From assembly GCA_007449985.2 (NCBI GenBank), contig VIIQ02000665.1:62001-126000 (forward strand): 64,000 bases of DNA, given 5' to 3'. Below are positions 22,364-35,400 of the stretch, in pieces (the first letter of the stretch is position 1; every line of letters starts with the position of its first letter). The notes beneath the pieces are model-generated. The model saw only the letters and a list, made by a program, of their open reading frames with translations. It was not told the origin of the DNA and did not search any database. The position numbers were made by a program, and so were the translations under genes. Source of the stretch: Desmodesmus armatus (taxonomy: Eukaryota; Chlorophyta; Chlorophyceae; Sphaeropleales; Scenedesmaceae).

Positions 22364-23380
22364 ATGGGTTTGTTTAAGACCTTCTTCAAGCTGTCGCTGA
22401 TGAAAATCCAAGGCAAGACCATCAGCAGCGTGGAAGAGCTGCAGCAGCTGCTGCAGATAGACCCTGACTGCCTGCAGCTGCCAATGCTGGTGGAGAACCT
22501 CAGCAGCAGCAACGTCACTGCGCAGGAGAACGCAGCCAAGATGCTGAGCTACTTTGCTGTTGCCGGGCCCGCCTACCAGCGCCAGGTTGTGCATTGCGAG
22601 GGTGCAGTAGCAGGGTTGGTCGAGTTGTTGCACAGCAGTGCTGTACCCGTACAGTACGCTGCATGTGCGGCCCTGGTGCGCCTGGGGAAGGGGTGCTCAG
22701 AAGCCCAGGACCGTATTGTCCTGGAGCCTCGTGCAATCACAGGCTTAGCTGCGCTGCTACAAAGCAGCGAAGCACGTGTGAAGTATGCAGCTGCCAGTCT
22801 TATCGGGGATCTGGCAATGGGGGACTCAGCAGTTACTCAGCGCATTGGTCAGGAGCCTGGCGTTATCGAGGGCCTTGCAGCGATGCTGGGAGGCAGTGAT
22901 GCAACTGCAGAGGCCACAGCAACATGCATCCTGGCAAGCCTGGCCAGCGCGTCCCGAGCCAGCAGTGAGCGTATCAGCCAGGTGCCGGGCATCACCAATC
23001 GCCTGGTGAAGCTCCTCAGCAGTGGGGATGCAGATGTACAGATGCCAGCAGCTCTTATCGTGGCAGCAGCAGCTGAGGTCAGCAGGGCGATCCAGCAGGT
23101 GCTGGTAGCCCATGCCGCTGCTGTTGCGACAGGGCTAAGTAAGTTGCTTGAGGGTTGCACCGATGCAACCAGCATATGGCTATCCCTCCAGCTGCACGGC
23201 CTAGCAGCTAGCAGCCCAGCCATCAGGCAGTCGATGGCTGGCAGCAAGGAGGCCATCCAGCTGGTCAGTGCTCTTGCAAAGAAGCTGAAGGACACCCCTG
23301 ACAACAAGGCTGATGCAACCCTCAAGCTGCTGACTTCTGGTAAGTCTTGTCCAAAGTTGAAATGTTACTTGCTTGTTTGA
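22364..23380 (+). CDS. ARM-repeat protein, locus B (truncated paralogue)
   Basis: The ARM exon 22364-23339 (325 codons, ending at GTAAGT in the same phase as loci A, C, D) is fully open. Read through the donor it stops at 23,380 (338 aa). About seven ARM repeats are visible, for example EPRAITGLAALLQSSEA and EPGVIEGLAAMLGG. The six linker exons and the coiled-coil exon of locus A are absent; the next recognisable piece is a dead kinase tail at 23,587. It follows a 5' leader intron (22,262-22,349) like that of A. Whether it makes a stable ARM-only protein or is decaying is open; the intact frame argues that it is recent or still selected. Confidence 0.6.
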   Translation: MGLFKTFFKLSLMKIQGKTISSVEELQQLLQIDPDCLQLPMLVENLSSSNVTAQENAAKMLSYFAVAGPAYQRQVVHCEGAVAGLVELLHSSAVPVQYAACAALVRLGKGCSEAQDRIVLEPRAITGLAALLQSSEARVKYAAASLIGDLAMGDSAVTQRIGQEPGVIEGLAAMLGGSDATAEATATCILASLASASRASSERISQVPGITNRLVKLLSSGDADVQMPAALIVAAAAEVSRAIQQVLVAHAAAVATGLSKLLEGCTDATSIWLSLQLHGLAASSPAIRQSMAGSKEAIQLVSALAKKLKDTPDNKADATLKLLTSGKSCPKLKCYLLV

Positions 23381-23586
23381 AGGATCACCCCTTGACAATG
23401 CTTGCAGGGGCAGGTGCATCCATCGCAGCTATGTGCTGCCCTGGCATGTATGTCACTCAACTGGAGTGGGGCGTCAGTTTTTCATGATGCATGGTGCTGC
23501 AGGTAATGCTCCTTTGTTTGAGAAGCCCACGCCGCATTGGTCCGCACCAGGCACCACAGCTCACATGCTCACTTCTTGCTTGCAGG

Positions 23587-23772
23587 CACCAGTGTGGTCT
23601 GATGCCTGGGAGGCGGCTCGCGCTGATGAGGCAGGGCCTGAGGTGCTGAGGGAGCTGTAGGCTTTAGTGGAGACATGCTGGGCACAGGAGCCTACAGAGC
23701 GCCCCACAGCCCAGCAGGTGCACACACAGCTGGTTGAGCTGCAGCACAAGGTGGCTGTCGGATTGAGGTGAT
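23587..23772 (+). pseudogene. kinase C-lobe tail relic of locus B
   Basis: After an acceptor-like TTGCAG the frame reads WEAARADEAGPEVLREL, a TAG stop, ALVETCWAQEPTERPTAQQ and VHTQLVELQHKVAVGLR. This is the last 60 or so residues of the locus C kinase, where the stop position is an AAG lysine. The splice phase from the ARM exon is also wrong for this frame. All catalytic kinase parts are missing. Confidence 0.85.
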
Positions 23773-25850
23773 CTGTTGTGTACAGCTGTGGGGTGTGCAG
23801 GCTGCATGGCTGACACCTGCAGTTGGTTCTGAGGCATGCGGCTACATGTCCCTCTCTGTGAGGTTCCCCCCCCCCCTTTCTTTGAGGTTGGGTAGTTCTG
23901 GGGTGTGTTGTGCTGTTGGGGGTGCCTGGGCAATGCCTGTGGTTCTGCAGGAGGGGCTTGTGTAGAGCTTGTCCACTAGGCCCACTGCGCTTGCTGCTTG
24001 GTGGTTTGGTGAATTGACTCCTGTCGAACGAAGCCCCGGCTCGAGGTGGGAGTCACTGGGAAGGCCCAGTCTGGGTTTGGTGTTTTGATTGGGATCATGA
24101 GGTGCTGTGTCTAGGCTTCTTAGGCTCAAAGACATACCAGCACCACAGTTGTGTGTGTCAGCGGCTGGGCATGGTGTCATGGCGTGCTGCTGCACTGCAG
24201 CAGGTGGCACCGTTGGATGCTGATGCGCATGTGCACTTCACTGTTTCACTGCCAACAACTACATGTGTCAGTCTTCAAGCAGCCCCATGCCCAGGGCTGC
24301 TGAGATGTGTGATTACCGTACACGTGGCGTTGGATTCTGTGATCACCTGTACAAAGCGTTGTGTTGTGTTGTGTGCGCAAATGGCTGCCGTCGCTCTGGC
24401 TGCTGCACTATGCACATGTGTGCATGCACCAGTGATCTTGGCTGCAGGTTGTGTGCATGCGCATGCTGGTGAGCCAGAGAGGTGGTGCAAGCATACGTGC
24501 CAGTGATGTTGCATTGTGTGGTATATTGGTGTGCTGAAGCGGGTTGCGTTGGTAGGTTGGGTATGCCAATTGCATGTTGGCAACGAGGGCGCCGTTGCGT
24601 ACGCATGTGAGGCCTACATGCATTCATCCCAAGTTCTGCGCATGCAGGCCCTGTGGGTTCTTGTGAGGTGCTGAGTGGCATCTGGTGAGTATATCTGGCC
24701 GCATGTAGTTTTTGTGCATGGTTCTCCGTTGTGTAGTCAGTCTTGTATGTTTGAAGGTGTTGTAGGGAGTGTCCTGATGCAGGCCAACGTCTCAGATGTG
24801 CCTGAGGTACAGAGTCCCTGCAGTGTTGCTCCCATGTGGCAAATGGCCCTTGCAAGGCCCTTGCACAGTATCGTAATATCCTTGGCGTCTGGTGGCTTGC
24901 ATCAGACACTTGCTCAATTGTGTCCTAGTGGCCTGATCGCAGCCCTGAACTGCTATATAGCAACACATGTGCTGCTTGGTTTGCAACAGATCTGCGTGTG
25001 TGCTGTTTGGGTTTGCACGTGTTTTGTGTGATGAACTGATGTCACATTGCACAGTCTAATACACACAACCATCTGTCTACTGGTGGCATGTAGGTGGCTA
25101 ACCGTATTAGGGGTAGGGCCGGTGGCTGTTGGGGGTGCTTGTGATGGTTGGTAGAGTGATCACTCTGTTACAGTCATGGTGGCAATTCATCACTGGGTGA
25201 AGTTAATGCTGCCTTGTGTGTTTATGGTGATTGGATGACTGCACAGCATGGCGTCATGGCCTGTCTGTTTAGGCTGGCGCAGTTTGCTGAGCTGGTGCTG
25301 CTGCCTTGTCCGTTCTTGTGTGTGTCTTGTTGAGAAGCAACACGTCATTGAGCTCGGTGTCTGGGGCCGCAAGCTTGCAGGAGTGCTTGTGGCATGAGGC
25401 AGGCGTGGGTGGCACAAGGCCTAGTTGGTACAGTGATCACTCTGTTACAGTGCTACATTGCCACACATTGTGCTGTTGTGCACCTTTGTGTCAGTTGCGA
25501 TCAAGCGTCACATGCCATGTGACGGTCACCCATCTGCAAAGCCGTCAGTGCTTTGCCCGCTGCTGTCCCTTGTAGCCCCTTCGTGGATGTTGGATTTGTG
25601 GGGCTGGTGAGATTGGCGTTGGGTGTGGTTGACAGCTGTCGTGTCCCTTGCCACTCAGTCAGACACCAGTTGGAACTGTGGAGTCGCTGAGTCATGGCGT
25701 TGACCTTTGTGTTTGCCGTGTTGCCGTGCGCTGAGCGTGTGCAAGCACAGAAACAGGTTCAAGGATTTGCGCTGAGCTGTCGGAATGCGTGGACCTTGCT
25801 GTTGCCGTGACACGTGTAATGTTTTGGTGGTGTTGATTCCCAGCTATACA
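23773..25850 (+). repeat. 3'-flank segmental repeat, copy B
   Basis: No gene seen. The flank follows the kinase tail as it does in A and C (GCATGGCTGAC, GGCTACATGTCCCT) and matches 18,785-20,760 from about 24,300 to 25,840, including a doubled ATCACTCTGTTACAG block (25,155 and 25,437). Confidence 0.7.
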
Positions 25851-26600
25851 TCGCCACTGCTATAAAAGAGTGGTGCCACAGATATAGGAGACTCGTGTAC
25901 AACTGCCTGCCACTGGGGTGCACTATGCCGAACGGGTACTGGCGCTTGGCAGCGTTCGCTGCTGACTGTGCGCCTGGTTACGCACCTGCTGCCAAGCTGG
26001 CTGTCAAGGGCGCAAGCCCGCCTGGTAAATGTAATGATGTGTCTAATTGTGAATTCTGTTTTGCTGTCTGCACACACCCTGTTTCCACACACATTACTCA
26101 TGATGATCAAACCAGGCGGCTCCTCTTTGTGGCACCTACACTACCACCACACTATCAACCAAAGCCCAAAACTGTGCTGCCCGACAATTGGTCCTTACAC
26201 CTCACAAGCGTTTGTGCTGCCTGTTCAGATGCTGCCGAACGGTGCCTGAGGTGAGGATGTTGTGACATAAAATGGGTTTGTTTGGTTTAACGGCTTTCTC
26301 TGTGCTTGCGCAATGTCAGCGCACGGCAGCACGGCAAGCACGACCCTGATCGCGACGAAGCTGCCGCTCGTTGACGATGTCAACGTGTCTGATTGAATGT
26401 CGACATGGCAACGCAGACGACGACCACAAAACCAAACCAAAGCACTGACTCCAACCAGCCCCTGAAGCCCAAAATTCACAAAGGCTTCAGTGGACAGCAG
26501 CGGGAGTTGCAGATGTGTGACAGTCCTGAGCGACATTTCAACACAGCTCACACCAACATCATGTTGGTCGATGTAGCACAACAATAAGTAGATCACTGTC
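25851..26600. other. spacer between two convergent flank repeats
   Basis: No recognisable gene. It lies at the centre of the tail-to-tail arrangement of the locus B flank (direct) and locus C flank (inverted). Short open frames are present but match nothing known to me. Confidence 0.5.
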
Positions 26601-29480
26601 CGCACGACAATAACTGGATTACTGTCCGATAGCAGGCCCTGTGCCAATCACAGCTGCCTCATGCCATCCAAGTGCGTGCAAGCTTTGCTGTGCTGGGCCT
26701 AAAGCACCGAGCTGGATGCGCTGCCGCTTTGCAGGAAGAGACATACAAGGGCACGGCAGCAGCAGCAGTTGAGCCAAGTGTGCCAGCCTGTACACACAGG
26801 CACCAGAGATATGCTGTGCAACCATCCAACTTCCACCACTGTACTGAAGGCAGCTGTGATACCACCTGTAGAGATGTACCACCACCAATCAGCGACAAGC
26901 TGTCTCTTGCCGTGCAACACATTGCCGTGCAACACATTTCCGTGCCACCACTACCATCACCACCAGGTGCAGCGCATGTGCAGCCTGCATATCTGCCGTG
27001 TGTGCCTGTGGGTGTTTGAATGCACTCCGCTCCACGTCTCAGCATCCAGATTGAGTACTGGTAGGCATCTCTTCTGGAATAAGATTTGCCACTGCCACAG
27101 TCTCGGACACTTTGCCAATCAAGATAGCAAACTGTGGATGTGTCCCTTCAGAAGCACCACCACCACCATCACCACCACGACCGGTCCCACACCTGTAATA
27201 CTGAGAGCCCACCTACACGCCGTCAGTGAGGGCCACGGGATGTGTGCATTGGACTGTGAAATATGACAACAATGCGTGACGCTAACAAACAGTACAACAA
27301 GCAGACCTGTCGCAAATCAAGCGGCATAGTAGTTGTGGACCAGAGACAGACCACATGTCTGACGCAGATCACCGTGATCCTGGGCCAGACGGCAATACCA
27401 CAGGTGATAATGTTACAAGTGCCACTGCTAGTGGCCGCTTGTGAGAGCAACACTTGGTATTGTGGACAGCTGCCTAGTGTGTTGTGAGTGCCATAAGGAG
27501 CAGAACCCAGTTATGTCCCCAAATAATATGCTGCATCTGTTATGCTGTTGATGCCTGCATGAGTGAGGGCGTCTCGACCCACAGGAACAAGCACCCATTT
27601 CAACCTCTGTTGCACAGCAGAGCATGTGCACAGCGTGCTTCCTTTTAGACAGCCGCCGTTGGCTCAGAGCCAACCTGGTAGGCTTGACACACCAACATGG
27701 ACTGCTGACTGGCCATGGCTCTTGTCCAAGAAGGCATGCACATCCCTAACAAACAACACAACTGCCTATTGCTGGCAGCCCAGGGCTGCTGGAGGAGAGA
27801 GCACATACGTGCATATGCATGTGCATGCATACAGCCCACCCTGCCACTGAACCCATGACTGCACGACTCAACCTCTACCCCAAACCGCAACATAAGAAGG
27901 GACCATCAAGGCGCCCACAACTTCCAGTCTCCCAAGCACGCCGCCACATACACACTGTGGCACCATGGCATGGCGTGTGTGCCTCTTCGCAACAGGCACA
28001 GCATGGCCAGGAAGCGATCTGCATCGCACCAATCATGATCATGCGAGCCTGGGCTACGCACCTCAAGCGATCCCTAGGATGAGACTCCAAGGGCACAGTG
28101 TGCAATTCACCTCTTTGTGGACAACCATTGGCCGCTGCAGAAGGTCCAGGGGGGGGTGTTGGGCTCACAAGCTGAACGGCCCTGGCCAATCCAAACAAGG
28201 CCACATGCACTCCACCTGGGTGGCTTGAAGCTGAGCAACAAACCCTGTGCAGCTGCATGCTTCGTAAAACAGCCATCAGGGGTGAGCCCCTGTGACGCTG
28301 CAAGCTTCTTCAAGTCCACCATTAAGGGTGAGCGGCTTTCTTGAGGCACTCCACCTGTCACATTCTTAAGCCACTCAACACTGAGACAAGTCATGCCAAC
28401 GACACACTGTGCAGGCATAGCTGATAAGCACACCCCTCACAACCCCAGGTCTGCAGAACAGACAGACAGGACGACACACACACCAAGGGACCATCAACAG
28501 GCCAGATACAAATCAACCCTCATAAAGATGCGGCGGAGCCATCATGCAAAGGACCTGCATGCATTTCCAGTGCTGCATGCGCCTTTGTTGTCAAACGTGC
28601 AACCATCATACCCTGCCCCACACCAACGCAAACCACTTCAAAGACACCAATTCATCATACATCTCAGCAGCCGTAGTGCCGGCCTTGCTTGGGGGCAAGA
28701 CACATGCCGCACTATTGATTAGTGGGTAGGGTTTAGGGTGCAGGAAAATCGCTTGGAACACACCAATATCCCACATGATGCAGCGTCACATGCAGCTATG
28801 CTCCTTCATCAAACTGCATGCACCCAACCTGCAGCCAAGATCACTGGTGCATGCACATGCGCAGGTGTCGCAGTCAGAGCACCAGCAGCCGTTTGCACAC
28901 ACAACACATTGCCTTATGTACAGCAGTCATGCATTTTAGCTTCCCTAAGTACCGTGCTTGCCTGCAGACAAGACATGCAGTTGTGGGTAATAAAAGAGTG
29001 AGGTGTTTGTGCAGATGCGTACCAACGCTAGGCAACGTGAGACAGTAGGCAACGTTGGAACAGCACCCCATTGGACCAATCCCAGCTGCTAATAGGTGCA
29101 ATTGTTGTGCCGATATGTGTCAGACAATCTGAAAGCCCTCAACATGACACCCAGTGATGGCATCAAACAAACACAGACAGTACACCATCAAAACCTGACT
29201 TGAGCCTCAAAGTGACTCACACCTCAAGATGACGTCTTTGTCTCATGATGCAATTCACCAAACCACCGAGCAGCGCACGCAGCAGGCCTGCTTCTAGTAG
29301 ATAGCATTCAAACCTCTGCGGTGCCAAAGGCAGTGCCCTTTCGCCCCTCACCAGCACGCCACACACATGCCCAAGCACCACCTCACATGACAGGGAAGGA
29401 CATGCAGACGCACGCCTGGTAAACAAGCCGCTGCACATGTCAGCCATGCAGCCCACACATCCAACAGCTCTACAGCACAA
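26600..29480 (-). repeat. 3'-flank segmental repeat, copy C (inverted)
   Basis: Read on the minus strand from the locus C stop, this matches the flanks of A and B in the same order: the CCAGTGATCTTGGCTGCAGG block (about 28,850), the GGTTTGCGTTG block (about 28,630), the GGTTTGGGTAGAGG block (about 27,880, matching 19,810) and the GGCATGAGGCAGCTGTG block (about 26,660, matching 20,412). No gene seen. Confidence 0.7.
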
Positions 29481-29498
29481 CAGGTCTACAGCACACAC

Positions 29499-32400
29499 CT
29501 AGGTTGGCGCCACTACAGCAGCCACCTTGTGCTGAAGCTCAACCAGCTGTGTGTGCACCTGCTGAGCGTTGGGGCGCTCTGTAGGCTCATGTGCCCAGCA
29601 GCGCTGCACTAGAGCCTTCAGCTGCCCCAGCACCTCAGGCCCTGCCTCCCCACCCCGAGCCGCCTCCCAGCCAGCCCAGCTGGGCCGATTGTCGCAGCTG
29701 GGCCGATTGTCGCTCCTGACGAATGCCTTCAGGGCCCCAGGAGTCCTTTTCTTGTCCGCGTAGGGCATCTTCCCTACCAGCAGTTGGTGCAGGATGATCC
29801 CAAAGGCGTACACGTCGCTAGCCATTGTGGGTTTGGCTTCATCCCCCCGCTCCTCACCCTCAAGCAGCTCAGGGGCCGCCCAGAGCAACGACCAGCCTGA
29901 CTGCCCAGCAGCACCCATGCCCACCATCTTCCCTGCAGCCACACTCATCGTGTGCGCTGCAATGGTGTGGCTCAGACCAAAGTCCGTCAGCTGCACATCC
30001 CATGTGGCAGTCTTGATAAGGACGTTGCCGGGCTTGAGGTCCCCGTGCACCACGCTCAGGCGGCCGTCTGTGTGCAGGTACTTCAGGCCACAGGCGATGC
30101 GCTCAGCAATGTGCAGGGCTGTCTTCAGGGGCTGCAAGGGCTTGCTGTTGAGCATCTTGTCGAGGCTGTGGTCGCACAGGTCCATGACAAGGCCCAGGGA
30201 CAGGCTGCTGCTGCTGCTACTGTGGGAGCTGGAGGGCACCTGGTTGCCATGTGAGTTGAAGCTGTCGTGGAAGGATCTGCTCAGAGATGCAGCTGGCTGG
30301 AGCTTATTGTCGTCCACTGGCACGTACCCCCAGAAGCGGACGATGCAGGGGTGGTTCAGTCGGCTCAGCACAGCAGCCTCCTGGAACATCTGCATGGGGC
30401 AGAAGATATGGCCAAGCAGGCAAGCAGCAGCAGACGGCAGCAGCAGCAGCAGCAAGCAACAAGAATGAAGTCAGCCAGCTGCAGAACCTTGTTATGCAAT
30501 GAGGTAGGGCCAAAGCCTTTTCCACATCCACCTGGCAGGCGCCAGCAAATGCATGTCAACAGCAATCACATGATTGGGGTGCCTGATCCATACAATACAG
30601 TGCGCACGCTATGTGAGCTCTATGAGCCCAGCACTGTTGTGTGTTGTCGGCGTTGGCACATGCCATAGATCTAGCACACTGGGCATGTGAGAGAATAACA
30701 TCTAAATGCGGTTACACCAAAACCACAAGCGCTGGCCTCACCTGCTCCTGGTGGTTTCCGTCAAACTCCGACAAGTGCAGCAGCTTGACAGCAACCACTG
30801 TGCCATCCCATATACCGCGGTAGACATTAGCAAAGCCCCCCCGCGCCAGCGGTCTGTGCGTGTCCCACCGCACACGCTCACTGTCTATGATGTAGCGGCT
30901 GCGCACCAGCTGCTCGCTGCTGTCGCTGACAGGCTTGGCAAGCTGCTGCTTGATCTCTGCCTCGATCTTCCGCACAATGTCTGCCACCTCCCGCAACTCC
31001 AACCTGATGCCCCCGACATCCCCTGCCAGCTGGCCCAGGCTGCCCGCCACTTTGTCCCACTCCTGCCGCTGCTCCTCTGTGGCGGCTGCCAGCTGCTGCT
31101 GCAGCTCAGCCTGTCCCCCCAGCAGCTGCTCCAGCTGGCCCTTCAGCTGCTGCTGGTCCTGCTGGTGAGCCAGCTGTAGCTGATGGGCCTCTGAGACCAA
31201 CATCTGGAGCTGCTGCTGCATCTCGAGTGTGTGGATCAGATTGAGTGAGGCCACGGCAGTGTTCAGGTCCTGCATGGCCTTGTTGATGGTGTTCTCAAAC
31301 TGCAGGGCATGCGTCGGCAAGGAGGGCACATACAGCACCAAAGATAACTATCGCAGCATTCATGGCCACTGGTACAACAAAGAACGGTACAATGGCTGCT
31401 TCCACCCGAGCGGCTGAAGTACATGCAGGCCGGCCGGGACATACAAGGTAACAATTTGGACCATACGCAAGTGTAAGGTATACAATATAGAAAAAGTATA
31501 GTATGTAACTGCATTGGACAGGCTTTTAGACTATAGTACCTTTAGGGAAGTTATTTTGGGCAGCGTGCCCTGATAGTGCCGTTGTTTAAGGGCAAAGGCA
31601 GTGCCAGGGAATCAACCAACCACCGGCCCATTAGCTTGTTGAGCATCCCTGGCAAGGTGTATGCCTTGATACTGCTGCATCGTGTCAGCGACCAGGTTGA
31701 TAGCCAGCTGTTGGAGAGCCAGTGTGCTTTTCGGAGCAATAGGGGTTTGTCAGATGCCACCTTCACCCTGCGGTCCATCATGTATAAGTGCCACAGGTAC
31801 AAGCAGCCGCTGTACCTAGCCTTTGTTGACCTGCGCAAGGCCTATGATTCCATCCCCCGTGATGCGCTTTGGCGTGTGCTATCTGCTTATGGTGTGGAGC
31901 CTAAGGTGGTCGAGCTACTAGCTGACCTGCACACAGGCACACAGGCTGCGGTCAAGCTGGCTGGCGAGCATGGCGATTGGTTTGACATCGGCCGTGGTGT
32001 GCGTCAGGGTTGTGTGATTGCTCCTCTGTTGTTCAACATCTTCTTTGATTGTGTTGTCAGGCTGTCGCTGGCAGAGATGCCTGAGGGTTGTGGTGTGCGG
32101 CTAGCCTTCAGGGCTGAGGGAGAGGTGCTGCCTTGGCATGCCAGGGCTGGTGGGCCCAGCACCATGTTGACTATAGCTGCTCTCATGTATGCGGATGACC
32201 TAGTGCTTATGAGCTGTGACAGGTCTGAGCTGGAGCTGATGCTCAAGGTGTTCGACTCTGTCTGCAGCAGAATGGGCATGTGTGTCAATGCGGCCAAGAC
32301 CGAGCTCATGGCTGTTTGTCATGATGGTCAACCACTAGAGAGTGTGCAGTTGTCAGGTGGTGAGGCGCGTTATGTGCCTTCTTTCAAGTATCTGGGGGGT

Positions 32401-35400
32401 GTGGTCGATACCTCTGCAAGCTGGGAGGCTGAGATCACTGCCCGCATCAGCAAGACCAGGGGTCGTTTCGCAGAGATGCAGCGTGTGTGGGGCGCCCGCA
32501 GCATGGGCGTTAAGCTCAAGATGCAGTGCTTCCGCGCGTATGTGCTGCCTGTGCTACTGTTTGGCAGTGAGACCTGGGCTCTTACTCAGAAGCAGGCTGA
32601 CCGGTTAGAAGTGGTGCACTCTGATTGCCTCCGGCATATTCTGAATGTGCGTCTCGCTGATCGGCACAGCAAGCAACATCTATGGTCTCAGTGTGACACA
32701 GTCAGCCTAGCCAGCCACCTCACAGCCCACAGGCTGCGGTGGCTGGGGCACGTCCTGCGTATGGGCGAGGAGCGCTATCCTCGGCAGGCCCTCTTCTCTC
32801 TGATGCATGACGCCGGTGCAGCACCGCGGGGGGCACCGCCTATGAGCTGGGGAAAATGTGTCACGAGGGACCTGCAGGCCCTGGGGCAGCCGACGAACAT
32901 GCACGATTTAATAGGTGCATGTGCGTTGCGCGGTTCCTGGCGGAGCATGCTCTACAGACTGACACACCCACACGCTACTGGGGTGCCTTTCCGGCGACCA
33001 CTCAATGCCACAACCCACAGCAGCAGGATGCGGCAGCGCGCTGAGACCCTGCCATTCCAGGCAGCATGGTCTGCAAGTGGACCAGGGGTCATGTCCAACT
33101 GAGTTGCTTGTATAGTATATGTACAACATGCTACCTATGTTAGCTTTTTCTTGTGCTGTTGGCTTTGAGGGCCGTAACTGGTCCAGGCTATCTAGTGTCC
33201 TAGGTCACTGGTCGTCTGGTGGTGTATTGCTTGTCTTGCACCAAGGTCGATTTGCTGCTAGCAGCATGCTGCATGCGCAATGAACCTGGCCGGAAACACG
33301 TGTAATGATGATGATTTTGGGCAAATGCTTTTTAGCAATGCAGAATAGGCTTCTTTTAGGATGAGACATGGTACTGCTGGATATTTGGTTTAGTACTTTG
33401 TGACCTACTATTTGGTGTAGTTTGGTGTTAAAGAGGAATACGGAATAAGTTGGATTCGAACCAACCTTCCAGATTGGCGCAATAACCATTCTGCTATTTT
33501 TTCTGGGGCGGTGTTCTAACTTTTTGCCCTCAGCATAGGCTTTGCTTGCCTTGCCTTGCCTTGCCTTGCCTTGCCTTGCCTTGCCTTGCCTTGCCTTGCC
33601 TTGCCTTGCCTAGCCTTGCCTAGCCTTGCCTAGCCTTTGGCAAATGCTGTCTGTTTTGTGAGTGTTTTGTGAGTGTGCACTATCAGCGCTATGCACACCG
33701 TTTGTGATAAAAGCATTAAAAGCACATCAAATGGCACTGCAGTTTCATGGACAACATCCAGTAAGTGGGACTCAGACTTGGGCCGTTGATTGTGAATGCA
33801 CATGAGTCATTGCAGCGAAGCAAAGCATGCATCACAGAAAATCACACATGCTCAGGCAATGACTGCCTGTGGACTATCAACCCATGTTGCATGCTTGTGT
33901 CCCTAGCTATAGGGGCAGTCCTCACGTCTTTGATGTCCTCTTTGTCCAGGTCAGCCTTCACAAAGCGCACTGCCATGCCCAGGGTCATAGGCTCACTCCA
34001 CTTGGCGAGGAGACCGGTTGCCTTCCACAGGGCATTTCCAAGCCGTATCAGCTGCTGCTCCAACACCTTCTGTTTAGCCTCGTCAAGAGCGCCTTGCCAC
34101 TGCTCCTTGCTGCTGAACATGCACTGCGTGGTACATGCATGCAAACGTCAAGCAATGGGTCAGAGAATGTCAGCACACCAGCGATGCAGAGGGGTTGAAG
34201 GCGCCCTGCAGGCCCGTCAATGATGCCAGTTGTGTCTGAGCGATGATGTCCCGCGCCTGTACACGCCGCCTTATGACTCCGAGTCTGTGCAGCAGGGGCC
34301 GTGGGCACTGTGCAAGACATCGTGACTACCGGCACTTTGCGGCAAGTACTGCACAGTCCGTACGAGAAAGATGGTCACACTGCCCAACTGCAAACACAGA
34401 CTTACCGCCAGGAAGCGAATGAAGGCCTCGACACGGCTCTTCATTGAGCGCGCCTTTTCCTTGTTCACGCGCACCCTCTCCACCTGCAGCGTTTGACACA
34501 CAGGGGCAACTTGAGCATGTGACACACAGGGGCAACTTGAGCTGCATGTGCTCAAGCTTTGAGGTGCAGTGCACCTTGCCACTTATGAAGCCCACCAACA
34601 TGCTCTGCACCCTTACCTGCAGCTTCCACATGCACCTAGCTGTTGCTCTGCTGATTGCGCTACCGCTGCATTTAAAAGCGTTGCTGAGGCATAACAACCA
34701 CTGTTCCACTCACAGTTGCTCCAGACGTCACGTGAGCTGGAGATGTCACAGACGCACATGGTCTCATGCAGCTGCGCTGTACTACTGCTGTAGCACAGCC
34801 CGCGGCTAGGCTGCCTGAGCAGTACTCACCCTATCCAGGAACCCTACGAGGGGCTTGAGGAAGGCAGACAGGAACGGCACAGCCTTGGTGTATGACTCCA
34901 GCATGCCCAGGAGCTCCACTGTCAGCATGCATGTGGCAGCAAGCAGCAGTGGCAAGCACAGTTGGTGTGCCTGGTGGGCGATGCTCTTGGTGGGGGTGAC
35001 CAGAGATCATGTCCATCCATCGATGCCATGCAGATGCTGCTCATGGTAGCGCTGACTTGCTGCCACCACCAACAGACAAACATGAGCAATATACAGGGAT
35101 GTTTCTGTCCTGAGGGACGCTGCCGTCAATGCGCGCAACACCGTGCGCACCTGTCGTGGCCAGCTTGGCGCTGGGGCGACTTGAAGGTGTGCTGTATTGA
35201 TCACGTGCAGGGGCTGCATCCTGCAAAACACACACACTCTAGATCATCAGTACACATAGGCGATGCACGCAGTATCAACAACCCTCGACTGCGTGACCAA
35301 CGCAATGACATCACAATGGGTCTCTATCCAGGCCCCGTAACTTGGCACAGGGCACATGGTAGCAAAACGAACTGCGCAGGTGGTGGAGCTTGTAGCGTCT

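Larger units (their letters stand above)
31438..33640 (+). mobile_element. 5'-truncated LINE (non-LTR retrotransposon) in intron 7 of locus C
   Basis: Alignment of this intron with the matching one in locus A (17,872-18,273) shows an insert between about 31,438 and 33,640. It runs antisense to the host gene. It holds a reverse transcriptase frame and ends in a pentanucleotide (CTTGC)n tail at 33,541-33,636, a typical 3' end of algal LINEs. No endonuclease region is present, as expected for 5' truncation. Confidence 0.85.

Noticed and set aside
33541..33636. CRISPR-like or telomere-like array
   Set aside because: It is a simple pentanucleotide run with no spacers, at the end of a LINE.
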